64,000 nt of DNA from Aestuariibaculum lutulentum. Lineage in GTDB: Bacteria; Bacteroidota; Bacteroidia; Flavobacteriales; Flavobacteriaceae. Positions 8,695 through 17,544 of the stretch are shown in pieces (within the stretch, counting starts at the first letter, position 1; every line of letters begins with the position of its first letter). The stretch is taken from positions 2,388,501-2,452,500 of the forward strand of contig NZ_CP136709.1 of assembly GCF_032926325.1 (NCBI RefSeq), in the 5' to 3' direction. The notes beneath the pieces are model-generated. The model ran no database searches. It was not told the origin of the DNA and saw only the letters and a list, made by a program, of their open reading frames with translations. The position numbers and the translations under genes are program-made.

Positions 8695-9375
8695 TTAGAG
8701 TTCAAATTGAAATAACTTTTCAACAAGTGCTTCTTTTTGATACCAGTCGTTATAAACCAACTCTAACTCGTTTACCTTAAATGTTCTAAAGTCCTTATCC
8801 TTAAAGGTTTCAATAGTTTTTAGGAAAGCGTCTTTATACTCTAGTTTATTTTTAAAACGCACAACAGTAGAATGTGCTGTTTGAATTGCGTAACGTTTAT
8901 CTATACTTTGTTCTAAAGTTGAATTTTGAAAATTTTGTCTCAGATTATCCCTTAGAGAATTCAGTGCTTCATTATTCATAAAACCCTGTAGCATAATACA
9001 GGAAGGTGATGCTGTTAATCCTTTAAAACGGATTTCAATATTCGGGGATTCAATTAAACTTTGTTTGATAACCTCAATATAATCTTGAATATTAATCTGA
9101 TTTAGTTGAAAGCCAGTATAACAGGAAATAATGGACATAACTGTAATATGAATATCTGAACTTTCGTAATAATATTGATTGGGTTCAATCGCTTTTAATT
9201 CACTTAAAAACGTTTGAATATTAGCTTTTACAGCTTCTGATGGACGTAGTAATAAGGTGATACCAAAACGATTATCGTTTTTCGATTCAATCAAATCATC
9301 GATTTCGTAGGTGTCGTTTTTTATTTTTTCAATGGATGAATCGTACAGATTGCTATAATGCTCTTTTAGATTCAT
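8695..9375 (-). CDS. 2H phosphoesterase superfamily protein
   Basis: This 226-residue protein has two HxT motifs, HITV at residues 76-79 and HSTV at 168-171, with spacing typical of the 2H (LigT/2'-5' RNA ligase-like) fold. Such proteins open cyclic phosphodiesters or act on 2'-5' linkages and ADP-ribose derivatives; the substrate here is unknown. It begins four bases after recF stops and shares its direction, so it is probably co-transcribed with recF and the DUF721 gene. Confidence 0.75.
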   Translation of the reverse strand: MNLKEHYSNLYDSSIEKIKNDTYEIDDLIESKNDNRFGITLLLRPSEAVKANIQTFLSELKAIEPNQYYYESSDIHITVMSIISCYTGFQLNQINIQDYIEVIKQSLIESPNIEIRFKGLTASPSCIMLQGFMNNEALNSLRDNLRQNFQNSTLEQSIDKRYAIQTAHSTVVRFKNKLEYKDAFLKTIETFKDKDFRTFKVNELELVYNDWYQKEALVEKLFQFEL

Positions 9376-9379
9376 GCTT

Positions 9380-10459
9380 TTAAAGTCTAAAGATTTCGTA
9401 CGATTGATGCGCTTGCTTTACAGCATTTTCGGTGCGTTCAGCATGGGTGTCACTTATAAATATTTGCCCGAAATTGGCATCGTCTACCAATTTAATAATC
9501 TGCGTAACTCGGTTTTCATCAAGTTTGTCAAAAACATCGTCTAACAATAAAATAGGATTGACGCCACTTTGCGCTTTTATAAAATCGAATTGAGCTAGTT
9601 TCAAGGCTATTAAGAATGATTTTTGTTGTCCCTGACTTCCGAACTTTTTAACCGGATGACCTTCAATGTTGAAATTTAAATCGTCTTTATGAATACCGAC
9701 ACTAGTATATTGCAGGGCTTTATCTTTACTGATGTTTTTTTGTAACAAGGTGTTTAAATCCTCTTCAAATAAGCCGCTATTGTATTCCAGTTCTATATTT
9801 TCGTTACCATTGCTAATAGCCTTATAGCGATCTTTAAAAATAGGAATGAAGGTTTCTAAAAACAATTTACGCTTTTCAAAAATTTGTGTGCCGTAATCGT
9901 TAAGTTGTTGGTTGTAGATTTCTAATGTTTCCTTGTTAAAGGTATGATTTAACGCAAAGTATTTTAATAAAGCGTTACGCTGGGCTAAAATTTTATTGTA
10001 GTTAATGAGATGGTTTAAGTAGACTTTGTCACTTTGCGAAATAACACCATCTATAAATTTTCGGCGGGTGTCGCTACCTTCAACAATTAAATCTCTGTCG
10101 GCTGGTGAGATAATAACGAGAGGTAAAAAACCAATATGGTCGCTAAACTTGTCGTAAATCTTTCCGTTGCGTTTAATGACTTTTTTTTGTCCGCGTTTCA
10201 GACTAACTATTATTTTTTCAGATTTATCGTCTTTAATATAGTCGCCATTAACCACAAAAAATTCTTCACCATGCTTAATATTTTGTGTAGCTACCGGATT
10301 AAAATAACTTTTTCCGAAAGATAAATGGTAAATGGCATCGAGTACATTAGTCTTACCAATGCCATTGTTTCCAACAATACAATTTATCTTGTCGTTGAAA
10401 TTGAAGGACTTACTTTCGAAATTTTTATAGTTTAATAATGAAAGTGATTTTAAAATCAT
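9380..10459 (-). CDS. recF: DNA replication and repair protein RecF
   Basis: RecF is an SMC-like ATPase that helps RecOR load RecA at gapped DNA. The 359-residue length is normal. Visible motifs are Walker A (GNNGIGKTN, near residue 30), the ABC signature region GSQGQQKSFLIALKLAQ, and Walker B (PILLLDDVFDKLD). It heads a leftward group with the 2H phosphoesterase and the DUF721 gene, and is divergent from the TPR-protein gene. Confidence 0.95.
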   Translation of the reverse strand: MILKSLSLLNYKNFESKSFNFNDKINCIVGNNGIGKTNVLDAIYHLSFGKSYFNPVATQNIKHGEEFFVVNGDYIKDDKSEKIIVSLKRGQKKVIKRNGKIYDKFSDHIGFLPLVIISPADRDLIVEGSDTRRKFIDGVISQSDKVYLNHLINYNKILAQRNALLKYFALNHTFNKETLEIYNQQLNDYGTQIFEKRKLFLETFIPIFKDRYKAISNGNENIELEYNSGLFEEDLNTLLQKNISKDKALQYTSVGIHKDDLNFNIEGHPVKKFGSQGQQKSFLIALKLAQFDFIKAQSGVNPILLLDDVFDKLDENRVTQIIKLVDDANFGQIFISDTHAERTENAVKQAHQSYEIFRL

Positions 10460-10546
10460 AAAAAAAGTAGCTTAAAGCATGTTAAGGAGTTGCAACTCTT
10501 TAAAAAGGAGGTGCAAATTATTGAAAAAATACAAATAAATAACCTT

Positions 10547-10574
10547 TTGTATATGAAGAAAAATTATATTTTTG
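10547..10574 (+). promoter_or_regulatory. Promoter of the TPR gene and ribH
   Basis: TTTTG ends at 10549 and TATTTTTG lies at 10567-10574, 17 bases apart. The start codon at 10601 is about 20 bases beyond the expected transcription start. Confidence 0.7.
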
Positions 10575-10600
10575 CGAGGCATTAACTTTAGAATTAATAC

Positions 10601-11380
10601 ATGGCAACATATAACAAGAGAGGTTATAAACCGAAAACGAAGATAGAAAAGGAAGTTGTAGTAGAAGTAGATGAACAAGAATCTACAACAGCAGAGGTAT
10701 TTAATACGTTAGACGAATCGGCGTCTAAAACAGAAGAGTTTGTTGAGAAAAATCAGAAATACATCTTCATGTTTATCGGTGTGGTAGCGGTTGTTGTTTT
10801 AGGTTATTTGGGTTACAACGAGTTTATCGCGAAACCAAAACAACAAAATGCAATGAACGATATGTTCCAGGCTCAAAAATATTTCGATCAGGCTGTAAAC
10901 GGTGTTGAAAAAGATTCTTTATTTAACTTAGCTTTAAACGGTGGAGAAGGTAAATATGGAATGTTAGATATTATCGAAGAATATAGCGGAACGCCATCGG
11001 CTAACTTAGCTCATTACTATGCGGGTACAGCATATTTAAGATTAAAAGATTACAAAAATGCAATTGAGTATTTAAGTGATTTTAAAAGTGACGATGAAAT
11101 TTTGGCGCCATTAGCTAAAGGTAATATTGGTGATGCTTTTGTGCAGTTAAATCAACCAAAGGAAGCTTTAGATTACTATGAGCAAGCGGCTAATATGCGT
11201 AATAACGAGTATACTACGCCAATGTATTTATACAAAGCAGGAGCAATTGCTTTAGATTTAGATAAGGCAGGTAAAGCATTAGATTACTTTAACAGAATTA
11301 AAGAAGAATATCCAAACTCTACCGAGGCAGCGACTATCGATGTGTTTATTGGTAAAGCTCAGGTATTGGCAAGTAAATAA
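10601..11380 (+). CDS. Membrane-anchored tetratricopeptide-repeat protein (YfgM-like)
   Basis: This 259-residue protein has a charged cytoplasmic N-terminus, one membrane segment at about residues 51-70 (YIFMFIGVVAVVVLGYLGY), then periplasmic TPR helices (AHYYAGTAYLRLKDYKNAIEY; KEALDYYEQAANM; GKALDYFNRIKEEYP). The layout matches YfgM-type ancillary proteins that work with the SecYEG translocon. The specific partner is not visible here. It is three bases upstream of ribH and shares its promoter. Confidence 0.8.
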   Translation: MATYNKRGYKPKTKIEKEVVVEVDEQESTTAEVFNTLDESASKTEEFVEKNQKYIFMFIGVVAVVVLGYLGYNEFIAKPKQQNAMNDMFQAQKYFDQAVNGVEKDSLFNLALNGGEGKYGMLDIIEEYSGTPSANLAHYYAGTAYLRLKDYKNAIEYLSDFKSDDEILAPLAKGNIGDAFVQLNQPKEALDYYEQAANMRNNEYTTPMYLYKAGAIALDLDKAGKALDYFNRIKEEYPNSTEAATIDVFIGKAQVLASK

Positions 11381-11383
11381 TAT

Positions 11384-11869
11384 ATGGCTACGGCAAATAA
11401 AAATTTATCAGATTACGATAAAGCGACAATCCCAAATGCGAAGAAGTTTCGATTTGGGATTGTTGTTTCTGAATGGAATGATACCATAACAGAAGGCTTA
11501 TATAAAGGGGCTTACGATGCACTTATAGATAATGGTACATTACCCGAAAATATTATCCGTTGGGATGTTCCGGGAAGTTTCGAGTTAATCTATGGCGCAA
11601 AGAAAATGCAGGAACAAATTGTGAGTGCAGTGATTGTTATAGGTAGTGTGATTCAGGGTGAAACCAAGCATTTTGATTTTGTGTGTGAAGGCGTAACTCA
11701 AGGTATTAAAGATCTAAATGTGTTGCACGAAACTCCGGTTATTTTCTGTGTGCTTACCGATAACACCATGCAGCAGGCTATTGATCGCTCGGGTGGAAAA
11801 CACGGTAATAAAGGAACAGAAGCAGCTATTGCAGCAATAAAAATGGCCGAACTTCGTAACAATAGCTAA
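11384..11869 (+). CDS. ribH: 6,7-dimethyl-8-ribityllumazine synthase
   Basis: RibH condenses 5-amino-6-ribitylamino-uracil with 3,4-dihydroxy-2-butanone 4-phosphate, the penultimate step to riboflavin. The 161-residue protein shows the conserved VSEWND start of the active site, GSFELIYGAKKM, GSVIQGETKHFDFVCEG and the late Arg-bearing AIDRSGGKHGNKG loop. No FMN riboswitch precedes it: it lies three bases after the TPR gene. A hairpin terminator follows. Confidence 0.97.
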   Translation: MATANKNLSDYDKATIPNAKKFRFGIVVSEWNDTITEGLYKGAYDALIDNGTLPENIIRWDVPGSFELIYGAKKMQEQIVSAVIVIGSVIQGETKHFDFVCEGVTQGIKDLNVLHETPVIFCVLTDNTMQQAIDRSGGKHGNKGTEAAIAAIKMAELRNNS

Positions 11870-11903
11870 AAAAGTCTGTTTAACAGGTTTAAATGTAAAT
11901 AGG

Positions 11904-11946
11904 AGAGATGCTTAGATGTTAAACCATTAAGCATCTCTTTTGTTTT
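11904..11946 (+). terminator. Hairpin terminator of ribH
   Basis: AGAGATGCTTA (11904-11914) pairs perfectly with TAAGCATCTCT (11928-11938), followed by TTTTGTTTTT. Confidence 0.9.
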
Positions 11947-11995
11947 TAACTATTTTTCGGGTATTTCTGTTAACAATTTTTGGCAATAGTATTTC

Positions 11996-12024
11996 TTGAT
12001 TCTGCCTATTTTTAAGTACTTTTG
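11996..12024 (+). promoter_or_regulatory. Promoter of the small-protein/mutL/rhomboid operon
   Basis: A TTG at 11996-11998 and TACTTTTG at 12017-12024 are 18 bases apart. The promoter falls between the ribH terminator and the next gene. Its -7 element covers the TTG at 12022, so that codon cannot be the translation start of the following gene. Confidence 0.65.
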
Positions 12025-12045
12025 AGGTATAAGTATTCATCTGTT

Positions 12046-12276
12046 TTGTTTAATCAACGTAAAAATAAAACCTTTAATTATCAACCTCGTTTCTCCAAGG
12101 AAAGTGAGGAAATCACTAATGGAGAAGACTCTGTTAAACACGATTTTGTTTCAAAGTGGGAACAAAACAGAACTTCTAAACGACGAGTTAAAGGCGCCAT
12201 GTCTATACGCACACTACTGTTAATTTTGGTACTGTTATTGATTTGTATGTACTTATTAGATTCAAAATTCAATTAA
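12046..12276 (+). CDS. Small single-pass membrane protein of unknown function, paralogue 1
   Basis: No ATG is available near the 5' end. The TTG at 12022 overlaps the -7 promoter element, so the TTG at 12046 is preferred; it gives a 76-residue product whose N-terminus (FNQRKNKTFNYQPRF) aligns with that of the next gene. The body is polar and basic, and one C-terminal membrane helix (LLLILVLLLICMYLL) ends the chain, so it is a tail-anchored type. Function is unknown. Homologues beside ribH may carry a riboflavin-synthase label through adjacency; nothing in the sequence supports that. Confidence 0.6.
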   Translation: MFNQRKNKTFNYQPRFSKESEEITNGEDSVKHDFVSKWEQNRTSKRRVKGAMSIRTLLLILVLLLICMYLLDSKFN

Positions 12277-12293
12277 CCTAAAACTTAGACATT

Positions 12294-12578
12294 ATGGGCA
12301 TTTTTAAAACACGTAAGAACAAAAAATTTAGTTATACACCACGTTATTTTAATAATGGGGAAGAAGGAAATCCCTTTGAAATCAAGCATAAATTTGATGA
12401 GTACAGAAAGACAGTTGGGGGCAATACCAACTTAAAAACAAAATTAATCAACGCATTAGATGATTTAAAAAACAATGAAGACAAAGAGGCTAACCGTCGT
12501 ATTTTAATAATCGTAGCTATTCTTGTTCTTATATTTTTATTTATCATCGATTTCGATTTATCTATATTTTTTAAATAA
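12294..12578 (+). CDS. Small single-pass membrane protein of unknown function, paralogue 2
   Basis: The 94-residue protein shares the N-terminal RKNKxFxYxPRxF pattern (here MGIFKTRKNKKFSYTPRYF) and a C-terminal membrane helix (ILIIVAILVLIFLFIID) with the gene 17 bases upstream. The two are tandem paralogues. It ends three bases before mutL, so it lies in the mutL transcript. No known domain is recognisable. Confidence 0.75.
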   Translation: MGIFKTRKNKKFSYTPRYFNNGEEGNPFEIKHKFDEYRKTVGGNTNLKTKLINALDDLKNNEDKEANRRILIIVAILVLIFLFIIDFDLSIFFK

Positions 12579-12581
12579 TTC

Positions 12582-14588
12582 ATGGCAGATATTATACAAC
12601 TTTTACCCGATCATGTTGCAAACCAGATAGCCGCAGGAGAAGTTGTACAACGCCCCGCTTCTGTTGTAAAAGAGTTGTTAGAAAATGCCATTGATGCTGG
12701 TGCTACAACTATAAAACTTATTATAAAAGACGCAGGGAAAACGCTTGTACAGGTTATAGACGATGGTAAGGGTATGAGTGCTACCGATGCCCGGTTAAGT
12801 TTCGAGCGTCATGCGACTTCTAAAATACGTAATGCTGAAGATTTATTTCAGTTAAACACCAAAGGGTTTCGTGGTGAAGCCTTAGCCAGTATTGCTGCTA
12901 TTGCTCATGTCGAGTTAAGAACCAGACAGGAAGACGACGATGTTGGTACAGGTATCCTTATTGAAGGAAGTAAAGTGGTTGCTCAGGATGTGGTAGTAAC
13001 CCCTCCGGGAACCTCCATATCAGTTAAAAATTTATTTTTCAATATTCCGGCACGCCGAAATTTTTTAAAATCAAATAATGTTGAGTTACGCCATGTATTA
13101 GACGAATTTCATCGTGTGGCTTTGGCGCATCCCGAGATTAGTTTTGCCATGTATAATAATGGCAGTGAAACTTTTAATTTACCTATTGGAAACTATAGGC
13201 AACGTATAGTTAATATTTTTGGTAGCCGTACCAATGAAAAATTAGTGCCGGTTACAGAAAACACCGAAGTATTGCAGGTGACCGGATTTGTCGGAAAACC
13301 TAAGTTTGCCAAAAAAACACGTAACGAACAGTACTTTTTTGTTAACGATCGTTTTATTAAAAGTGCTTATTTAAATCATGCGATTAATGCTGCGTTCGAT
13401 GGCTTGCTAAAAAACGGAACAAACCCGAGTTACTTTTTAAAGTTAACAGTCGATCCGCAGTCTATTGATATTAATATTCACCCGACAAAAACAGAGATTA
13501 AGTTTGATGACGAGCATACCTTGTATGCTTTGTTACGTTCGGCGGTGAAGCATAGTTTGGGACAGTTTAATATTGCTCCGATTTTAGATTTCGATCGCGA
13601 TGCGAGTTTAGATACCCCATACGAGTTAGAAAAAAAACCGGTAAAGAACCCAACTATTGAAGTCGACCGTGACTACAATCCGTTTAAAGAAGAGGTTAAT
13701 TCTATTGTTAGGGCCATTGCTCAAAAAAGTGATCAGGCTTTAACCTGGGAAAGTTTTTCGAGAGATTTGGGTGTAGGTATTTCAGATAGTGATATTTATA
13801 AAAAGGCGAATTCTGAATTTATTCCATCTCCGGAATCTGAATTAAGACATGTATATGTTGACGAACAGGAAGAGGAGGAAGAAGAGTATGATGATGAAGA
13901 AACTTATGAAGAAGAGGCGCCGCAACAGGAATATGTGAGTCCGCAACCTCAAAATTTTAATCACGTAAAATTTGAAGCCGAAGAAAAAACAATCTCTGCT
14001 TTTACCGAAGATAATAAGGTAGAACAGAAGCAAACTACGTATCAGCTTCACAATAAATACATTGTAAGTACCATAAAATCGGGTATGCTTCTTATAGACC
14101 AAAATAAGGCGCATCAACGTATATTGTATGAAAAGTTTTTACGTCAAATGACGGTAAGGAATGTTGTTAGTCAGCAATTGTTATTTCCGTTAGAACTTCA
14201 TTTTTCAAATCAGGAAATGCAGGTTATTCGCGATTTAAAAAGTGATTTGGAGCATACCGGATTCATCTTCGCAAAGATGCAGGCTGGATTGGTTGAAATT
14301 ACTGGTGTACCTGTAAGTGTGCCTGAAAGTGAGGTATCTATCATTTTAGAGCAGCTTATTAGTGATGTTGAAAATGAAGTGCCCGATAGTAGTTTTAGTG
14401 CTACCGATTTAATGGCAAAATCGATGGCCAAGAGTCTAGCCATTAAAACCGGACAAGCTTTGGAAAAAGAAGAACAAGAGCATTTGGTGAATCAGTTGTT
14501 TGCCTGTAAAGAACCAAGTGTATCACCAGCTAATCGTACCACATTTATAACCATGACTGTGGATGAGTTAGACAAAAAATTTATATAA
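12582..14588 (+). CDS. mutL: DNA mismatch repair protein MutL
   Basis: MutL couples mismatch recognition by MutS to strand removal. The 668-residue protein has the GHKL ATPase motifs near its start (ELLENAIDAGAT, DDGKGM, TKGFRGEALASIA), a transducer domain, an acidic linker with a Glu/Asp run around residues 428-445, and a C-terminal dimerisation domain. The C-terminal motif at residue 506 reads DQNKAHQRILYE, where endonuclease MutLs have DQHAxxExxxxE. The late CPHGRP-type motif is replaced by VSPANRT. Metal-dependent nicking may therefore be absent. It lies in an operon with the rhomboid genes. Confidence 0.95.
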   Translation: MADIIQLLPDHVANQIAAGEVVQRPASVVKELLENAIDAGATTIKLIIKDAGKTLVQVIDDGKGMSATDARLSFERHATSKIRNAEDLFQLNTKGFRGEALASIAAIAHVELRTRQEDDDVGTGILIEGSKVVAQDVVVTPPGTSISVKNLFFNIPARRNFLKSNNVELRHVLDEFHRVALAHPEISFAMYNNGSETFNLPIGNYRQRIVNIFGSRTNEKLVPVTENTEVLQVTGFVGKPKFAKKTRNEQYFFVNDRFIKSAYLNHAINAAFDGLLKNGTNPSYFLKLTVDPQSIDINIHPTKTEIKFDDEHTLYALLRSAVKHSLGQFNIAPILDFDRDASLDTPYELEKKPVKNPTIEVDRDYNPFKEEVNSIVRAIAQKSDQALTWESFSRDLGVGISDSDIYKKANSEFIPSPESELRHVYVDEQEEEEEEYDDEETYEEEAPQQEYVSPQPQNFNHVKFEAEEKTISAFTEDNKVEQKQTTYQLHNKYIVSTIKSGMLLIDQNKAHQRILYEKFLRQMTVRNVVSQQLLFPLELHFSNQEMQVIRDLKSDLEHTGFIFAKMQAGLVEITGVPVSVPESEVSIILEQLISDVENEVPDSSFSATDLMAKSMAKSLAIKTGQALEKEEQEHLVNQLFACKEPSVSPANRTTFITMTVDELDKKFI

Positions 14589-14591
14589 GTT

Positions 14592-15338
14592 ATGATGCGA
14601 ATTTCAGAAAGTGTAAAACATTTAATCATAATCAACGTGATTATGTTTATAGGAACCATGACTATTGCTAATGGTGTATTTTATGATTGGTTTGCTTTAT
14701 ATTTTCCGAAAAACGAGATGTTTAAGCCCTGGCAAATTGTAACGCATATGTTTATGCATGGCGGCATTTCGCACATCTTATTCAATATGTTTGCGCTTTG
14801 GATGTTTGGTACACCTGTAGAGAAAGTTTTAGGAAGTAAGCGTTTTTTGTTTATTTATTTTTCAGCGGGACTTGGGGCTGTATTACTGCAATTAGGCTTT
14901 TATTACGTTGAATTTATTCCAAGTTTTAACGATTTAATTGCTTCCGGTTTAACTACAGATCAAATAATTCATATGCTTCAGGAAAATAAAGTGTTGAGTA
15001 GTGTAACTAATCAGCAATTAGCCGATTTACAAAGTGTTTTTCCTGTTTATAATGGCAGTATGGTTGGGGCTTCAGGATGTATTATGGGGATTCTTGCTGC
15101 CTTTGGTATGATGAATCCAAATGCCGAGCTGATGATGATATTTTTACCTATTCCTATAAAAGCGAAGTATTTTATTCCCGGAATTATTATCTTAGATTTA
15201 ATATCTGGTTTGTCAGGTAATTCCATATTTGGTCAAGGTAATGTCGCTCACTTTGCACACGTAGGAGGCGCTGTTATTGGGTTTATTATTATGTGGTACT
15301 GGAAAAAAAATCAGTTTAACCAAAACCGCTGGTATTAA
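14592..15338 (+). CDS. Rhomboid family intramembrane serine protease, copy 1
   Basis: The 248-residue polytopic protein has the rhomboid hallmarks: HGGISHILFNM (residues 56-66), the catalytic serine in GASG (Ser161) and the partner histidine in AHFAHVGG (His223). Rhomboids cleave membrane proteins within the bilayer. An insertion of about 50 residues between the third and fourth helices is visible. It starts three bases after mutL, and its stop overlaps the start of the second rhomboid gene (TAATG), which implies translational coupling. Confidence 0.92.
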   Translation: MMRISESVKHLIIINVIMFIGTMTIANGVFYDWFALYFPKNEMFKPWQIVTHMFMHGGISHILFNMFALWMFGTPVEKVLGSKRFLFIYFSAGLGAVLLQLGFYYVEFIPSFNDLIASGLTTDQIIHMLQENKVLSSVTNQQLADLQSVFPVYNGSMVGASGCIMGILAAFGMMNPNAELMMIFLPIPIKAKYFIPGIIILDLISGLSGNSIFGQGNVAHFAHVGGAVIGFIIMWYWKKNQFNQNRWY

Positions 15339-16180
15339 TGAGTCTTCTGGATGATGTAAAATATAAGCTGGCACGACTTAATGTGCTGGAGAAAATAATA
15401 GCCACAAATGTGGTTGTTTTTGTTATCGGTTTATTGCTTCGAAAATATTTGGTATGGTTCGAGCTGCCAAGTAATTTTGAAAGCTTTATCGTGAGACCGT
15501 GGTCTATTATTACGTATGCTTTTTTACATTACGATCCGTTGCATATTTTATTTAATATGCTTTGGCTTTATGTTATTGGTCAGATGTTTTTAAACCTATT
15601 CAGCTCTAAAATGGCGATAAACATTTACTTTTTAGGAGCTATGAGTGGCGGAATGTTGTTTCTATTAGGTTATTCCTTATTTCCAGGTTTCTTCGGAACA
15701 AATTCAACATTGGTTGGAGCTTCTGCAGCTGTAAGAGCATTGCTTATTTTTATATGTGCTTATATGCCTAATCAGGATATGCGCTTTTTTACTTTCAATA
15801 TTAAGTTATGGTATGTTGGTGTAGCCATTGTAATTTTGGATGTGTTTGGCTTATTCGGAATGAATGCCGGTGGTAATCTGGCACATTTAGGAGGTGCTTT
15901 ATTAGGTTATTTTTATGCCAAGCAGCTTGTTAAAGGTAATGATATTGGTCGTGGATTTGAAAGCTTAATAGGTATGTTTTCTAATGTAAAACTGTCTAAA
16001 AAGGGACCTTTAAAAACGGTTCATAAAAATAAAAGTAAAGTAGGAGGGTATACTAAAGCCGATTTTAACGAGTTTAATACACAGAAGAAAATAGATGTTA
16101 TTCTCGATAAAATAAGTAAAAGTGGTTACGATAGTCTTACAGCCGAAGAAAAAGAGTTTTTATTTAGAGCAGGTAAATAA
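15338..16180 (+). CDS. Rhomboid family intramembrane serine protease, copy 2
   Basis: The 280-residue protein keeps the catalytic pair Ser129 (VGASAAVRA, so GASA rather than GASG) and His183 (NLAHLGGA), with DPLHILFNMLW for the usual histidine-rich loop. After the membrane domain it has a basic cytoplasmic tail of about 80 residues ending in helices (DVILDKISKSGYDSLTAEEKEFL). This tail is typical of rhomboids in Bacteroidota. Its start codon overlaps the stop of copy 1 by one base. Confidence 0.9.
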   Translation: MSLLDDVKYKLARLNVLEKIIATNVVVFVIGLLLRKYLVWFELPSNFESFIVRPWSIITYAFLHYDPLHILFNMLWLYVIGQMFLNLFSSKMAINIYFLGAMSGGMLFLLGYSLFPGFFGTNSTLVGASAAVRALLIFICAYMPNQDMRFFTFNIKLWYVGVAIVILDVFGLFGMNAGGNLAHLGGALLGYFYAKQLVKGNDIGRGFESLIGMFSNVKLSKKGPLKTVHKNKSKVGGYTKADFNEFNTQKKIDVILDKISKSGYDSLTAEEKEFLFRAGK

Positions 16181-16209
16181 TTATCATGCCAACACGATTG
16201 CATTAAACA

Positions 16210-17235
16210 ATGAAAAACCTTAGCGCTATCAATAAGCTTATTTATCTTATTAATGCTATCATGGCGTTGGTACTTTTGTTTTCTTATGCGCTTCCTTTTT
16301 TACCTCCAAAAACGTTCGCTGTATTATCAGTTCTTAATTTAGGAGTCCCTTTTTTAGTATTATGTAATGTGTTATTCTTGTTGTATTGGGTATTAAGACT
16401 GAAAAAGCAACTTATTTTATCGCTTTTTGTTTTAGCCATTGGGTATTTCTGTTTTGGGTCTTTATATAAGTTTGCAGCTTCTAAAAAGATTGAAACCCCA
16501 AATAATTTTAAAGTTATGAATTACAACGTGAGGTTGTTTAATTTATTTGAATGGATTCCCGAAACAGATGTCGACACAAAACTAATTGATTTTGTAAAAG
16601 AAGAAGCACCAGCCATCTTGTGTATTCAGGATTATCACCCACGAAAAAACAACGATTTGGCTTTTTTTAAGTATAGGTACGAACATCTTTCAGGAAAAAA
16701 AATAAAGCACGGACAAGCCATTTTTTCGCAATATCCTATTATTAATTCAGGTTCAGTGGAATTTCCGAATACATCAAACAATGCCATTTTTGCCGATGTT
16801 GTAAAGGGAAAAGATACGCTTAGAATTTATAATGTTCATTTGGAATCTTTACGTATTGAAACGAAATTAGAAAGCTTAAAAAATGAAGATTCCGAGCGTT
16901 TAATTAATCGTATAGGTACGACGTTTAAAAAGCAGCAATCACAGACTGAAATGCTTTTAAATCACAAGGCACAATGTCATTACAAAATGATTATTTGTGG
17001 CGATTTTAATAATACTGCATATTCCTATGTTTATCGAAAAATTAAAGGAGAATTAAACGATACATTCGAAGAGGCCGGAAATGGTTTTGGGCGTACTTAC
17101 GATTTTCAGTTTTTTCCTGTGAGGATCGATTATATCTTTTCGGATGATGCCTTTACTGTAAATGGTTTCAGGTCGTATAACGAGCATTATTCAGATCACT
17201 ACCCAATTATGGCGACACTTGCGCTTAATGAATAA
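16210..17235 (+). CDS. Endonuclease/exonuclease/phosphatase family membrane protein
   Basis: Three N-terminal membrane segments (about residues 10-85) are followed by an EEP fold domain: FKVMNYNVRLFN, CGDFNNTAYSYVY with the catalytic Asp-Asn pair, and the closing SDHYPIMATL. Family members hydrolyse phosphodiesters in nucleic acids or lipids; the substrate is unknown and the domain probably faces the periplasm. It is last in the mutL-rhomboid transcript. Its stop abuts the stop of the convergent DUF6122 gene with no bases between. Confidence 0.85.
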   Translation: MKNLSAINKLIYLINAIMALVLLFSYALPFLPPKTFAVLSVLNLGVPFLVLCNVLFLLYWVLRLKKQLILSLFVLAIGYFCFGSLYKFAASKKIETPNNFKVMNYNVRLFNLFEWIPETDVDTKLIDFVKEEAPAILCIQDYHPRKNNDLAFFKYRYEHLSGKKIKHGQAIFSQYPIINSGSVEFPNTSNNAIFADVVKGKDTLRIYNVHLESLRIETKLESLKNEDSERLINRIGTTFKKQQSQTEMLLNHKAQCHYKMIICGDFNNTAYSYVYRKIKGELNDTFEEAGNGFGRTYDFQFFPVRIDYIFSDDAFTVNGFRSYNEHYSDHYPIMATLALNE

Positions 17236-17544
17236 TTACATAAAGGAGCAATCTACCAGATCGGCAATAATATGTATTGCTAATCCTAAGCCAATTAAAC
17301 GGGTTTTCTTCGGAAATAATAACAACACATACAATACAATTGCGTAATAACTGTGCAGAGGGTGAAAATTGATACTGCAACGCCCAGGACTAAATATAGG
17401 TGTAGCCAATACGTGGTCAATATCTATTAAAAATCCGGCAAGCATAATAAGATAAGCTTTTATCCATAGTGGTTTATACCAGATTAAAGCAACTGCAAAA
17501 GGTAAAAGCACATGGCAACCGTAATGTGCAATGAATTGAAGCAT
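17236..17544 (-). CDS. DUF6122-like small membrane protein
   Basis: This 102-residue protein has three to four hydrophobic helices and conserved polar residues within them: AHYGCHVLLPF, LIDIDHVLATP, FHPLHSYY, IHIIADL. The His/Asp pattern recalls membrane-bound metal-dependent hydrolases of the YdjM type, but at half their length, so no activity is claimed. It overlaps the stop of the WbqC gene by one base and is co-transcribed with it. Confidence 0.7.
   Translation of the reverse strand: MLQFIAHYGCHVLLPFAVALIWYKPLWIKAYLIMLAGFLIDIDHVLATPIFSPGRCSINFHPLHSYYAIVLYVLLLFPKKTRLIGLGLAIHIIADLVDCSFM

Noticed and set aside
11369..11390. FMN riboswitch before ribH
   Set aside because: ribH follows the TPR gene by three bases; there is no room and no RFN-like sequence.
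13842..14117. Reading frame antisense to mutL
   Set aside because: It mirrors the acidic linker of MutL and gives a low-complexity Phe/Leu-rich translation; it is a shadow of the real gene.
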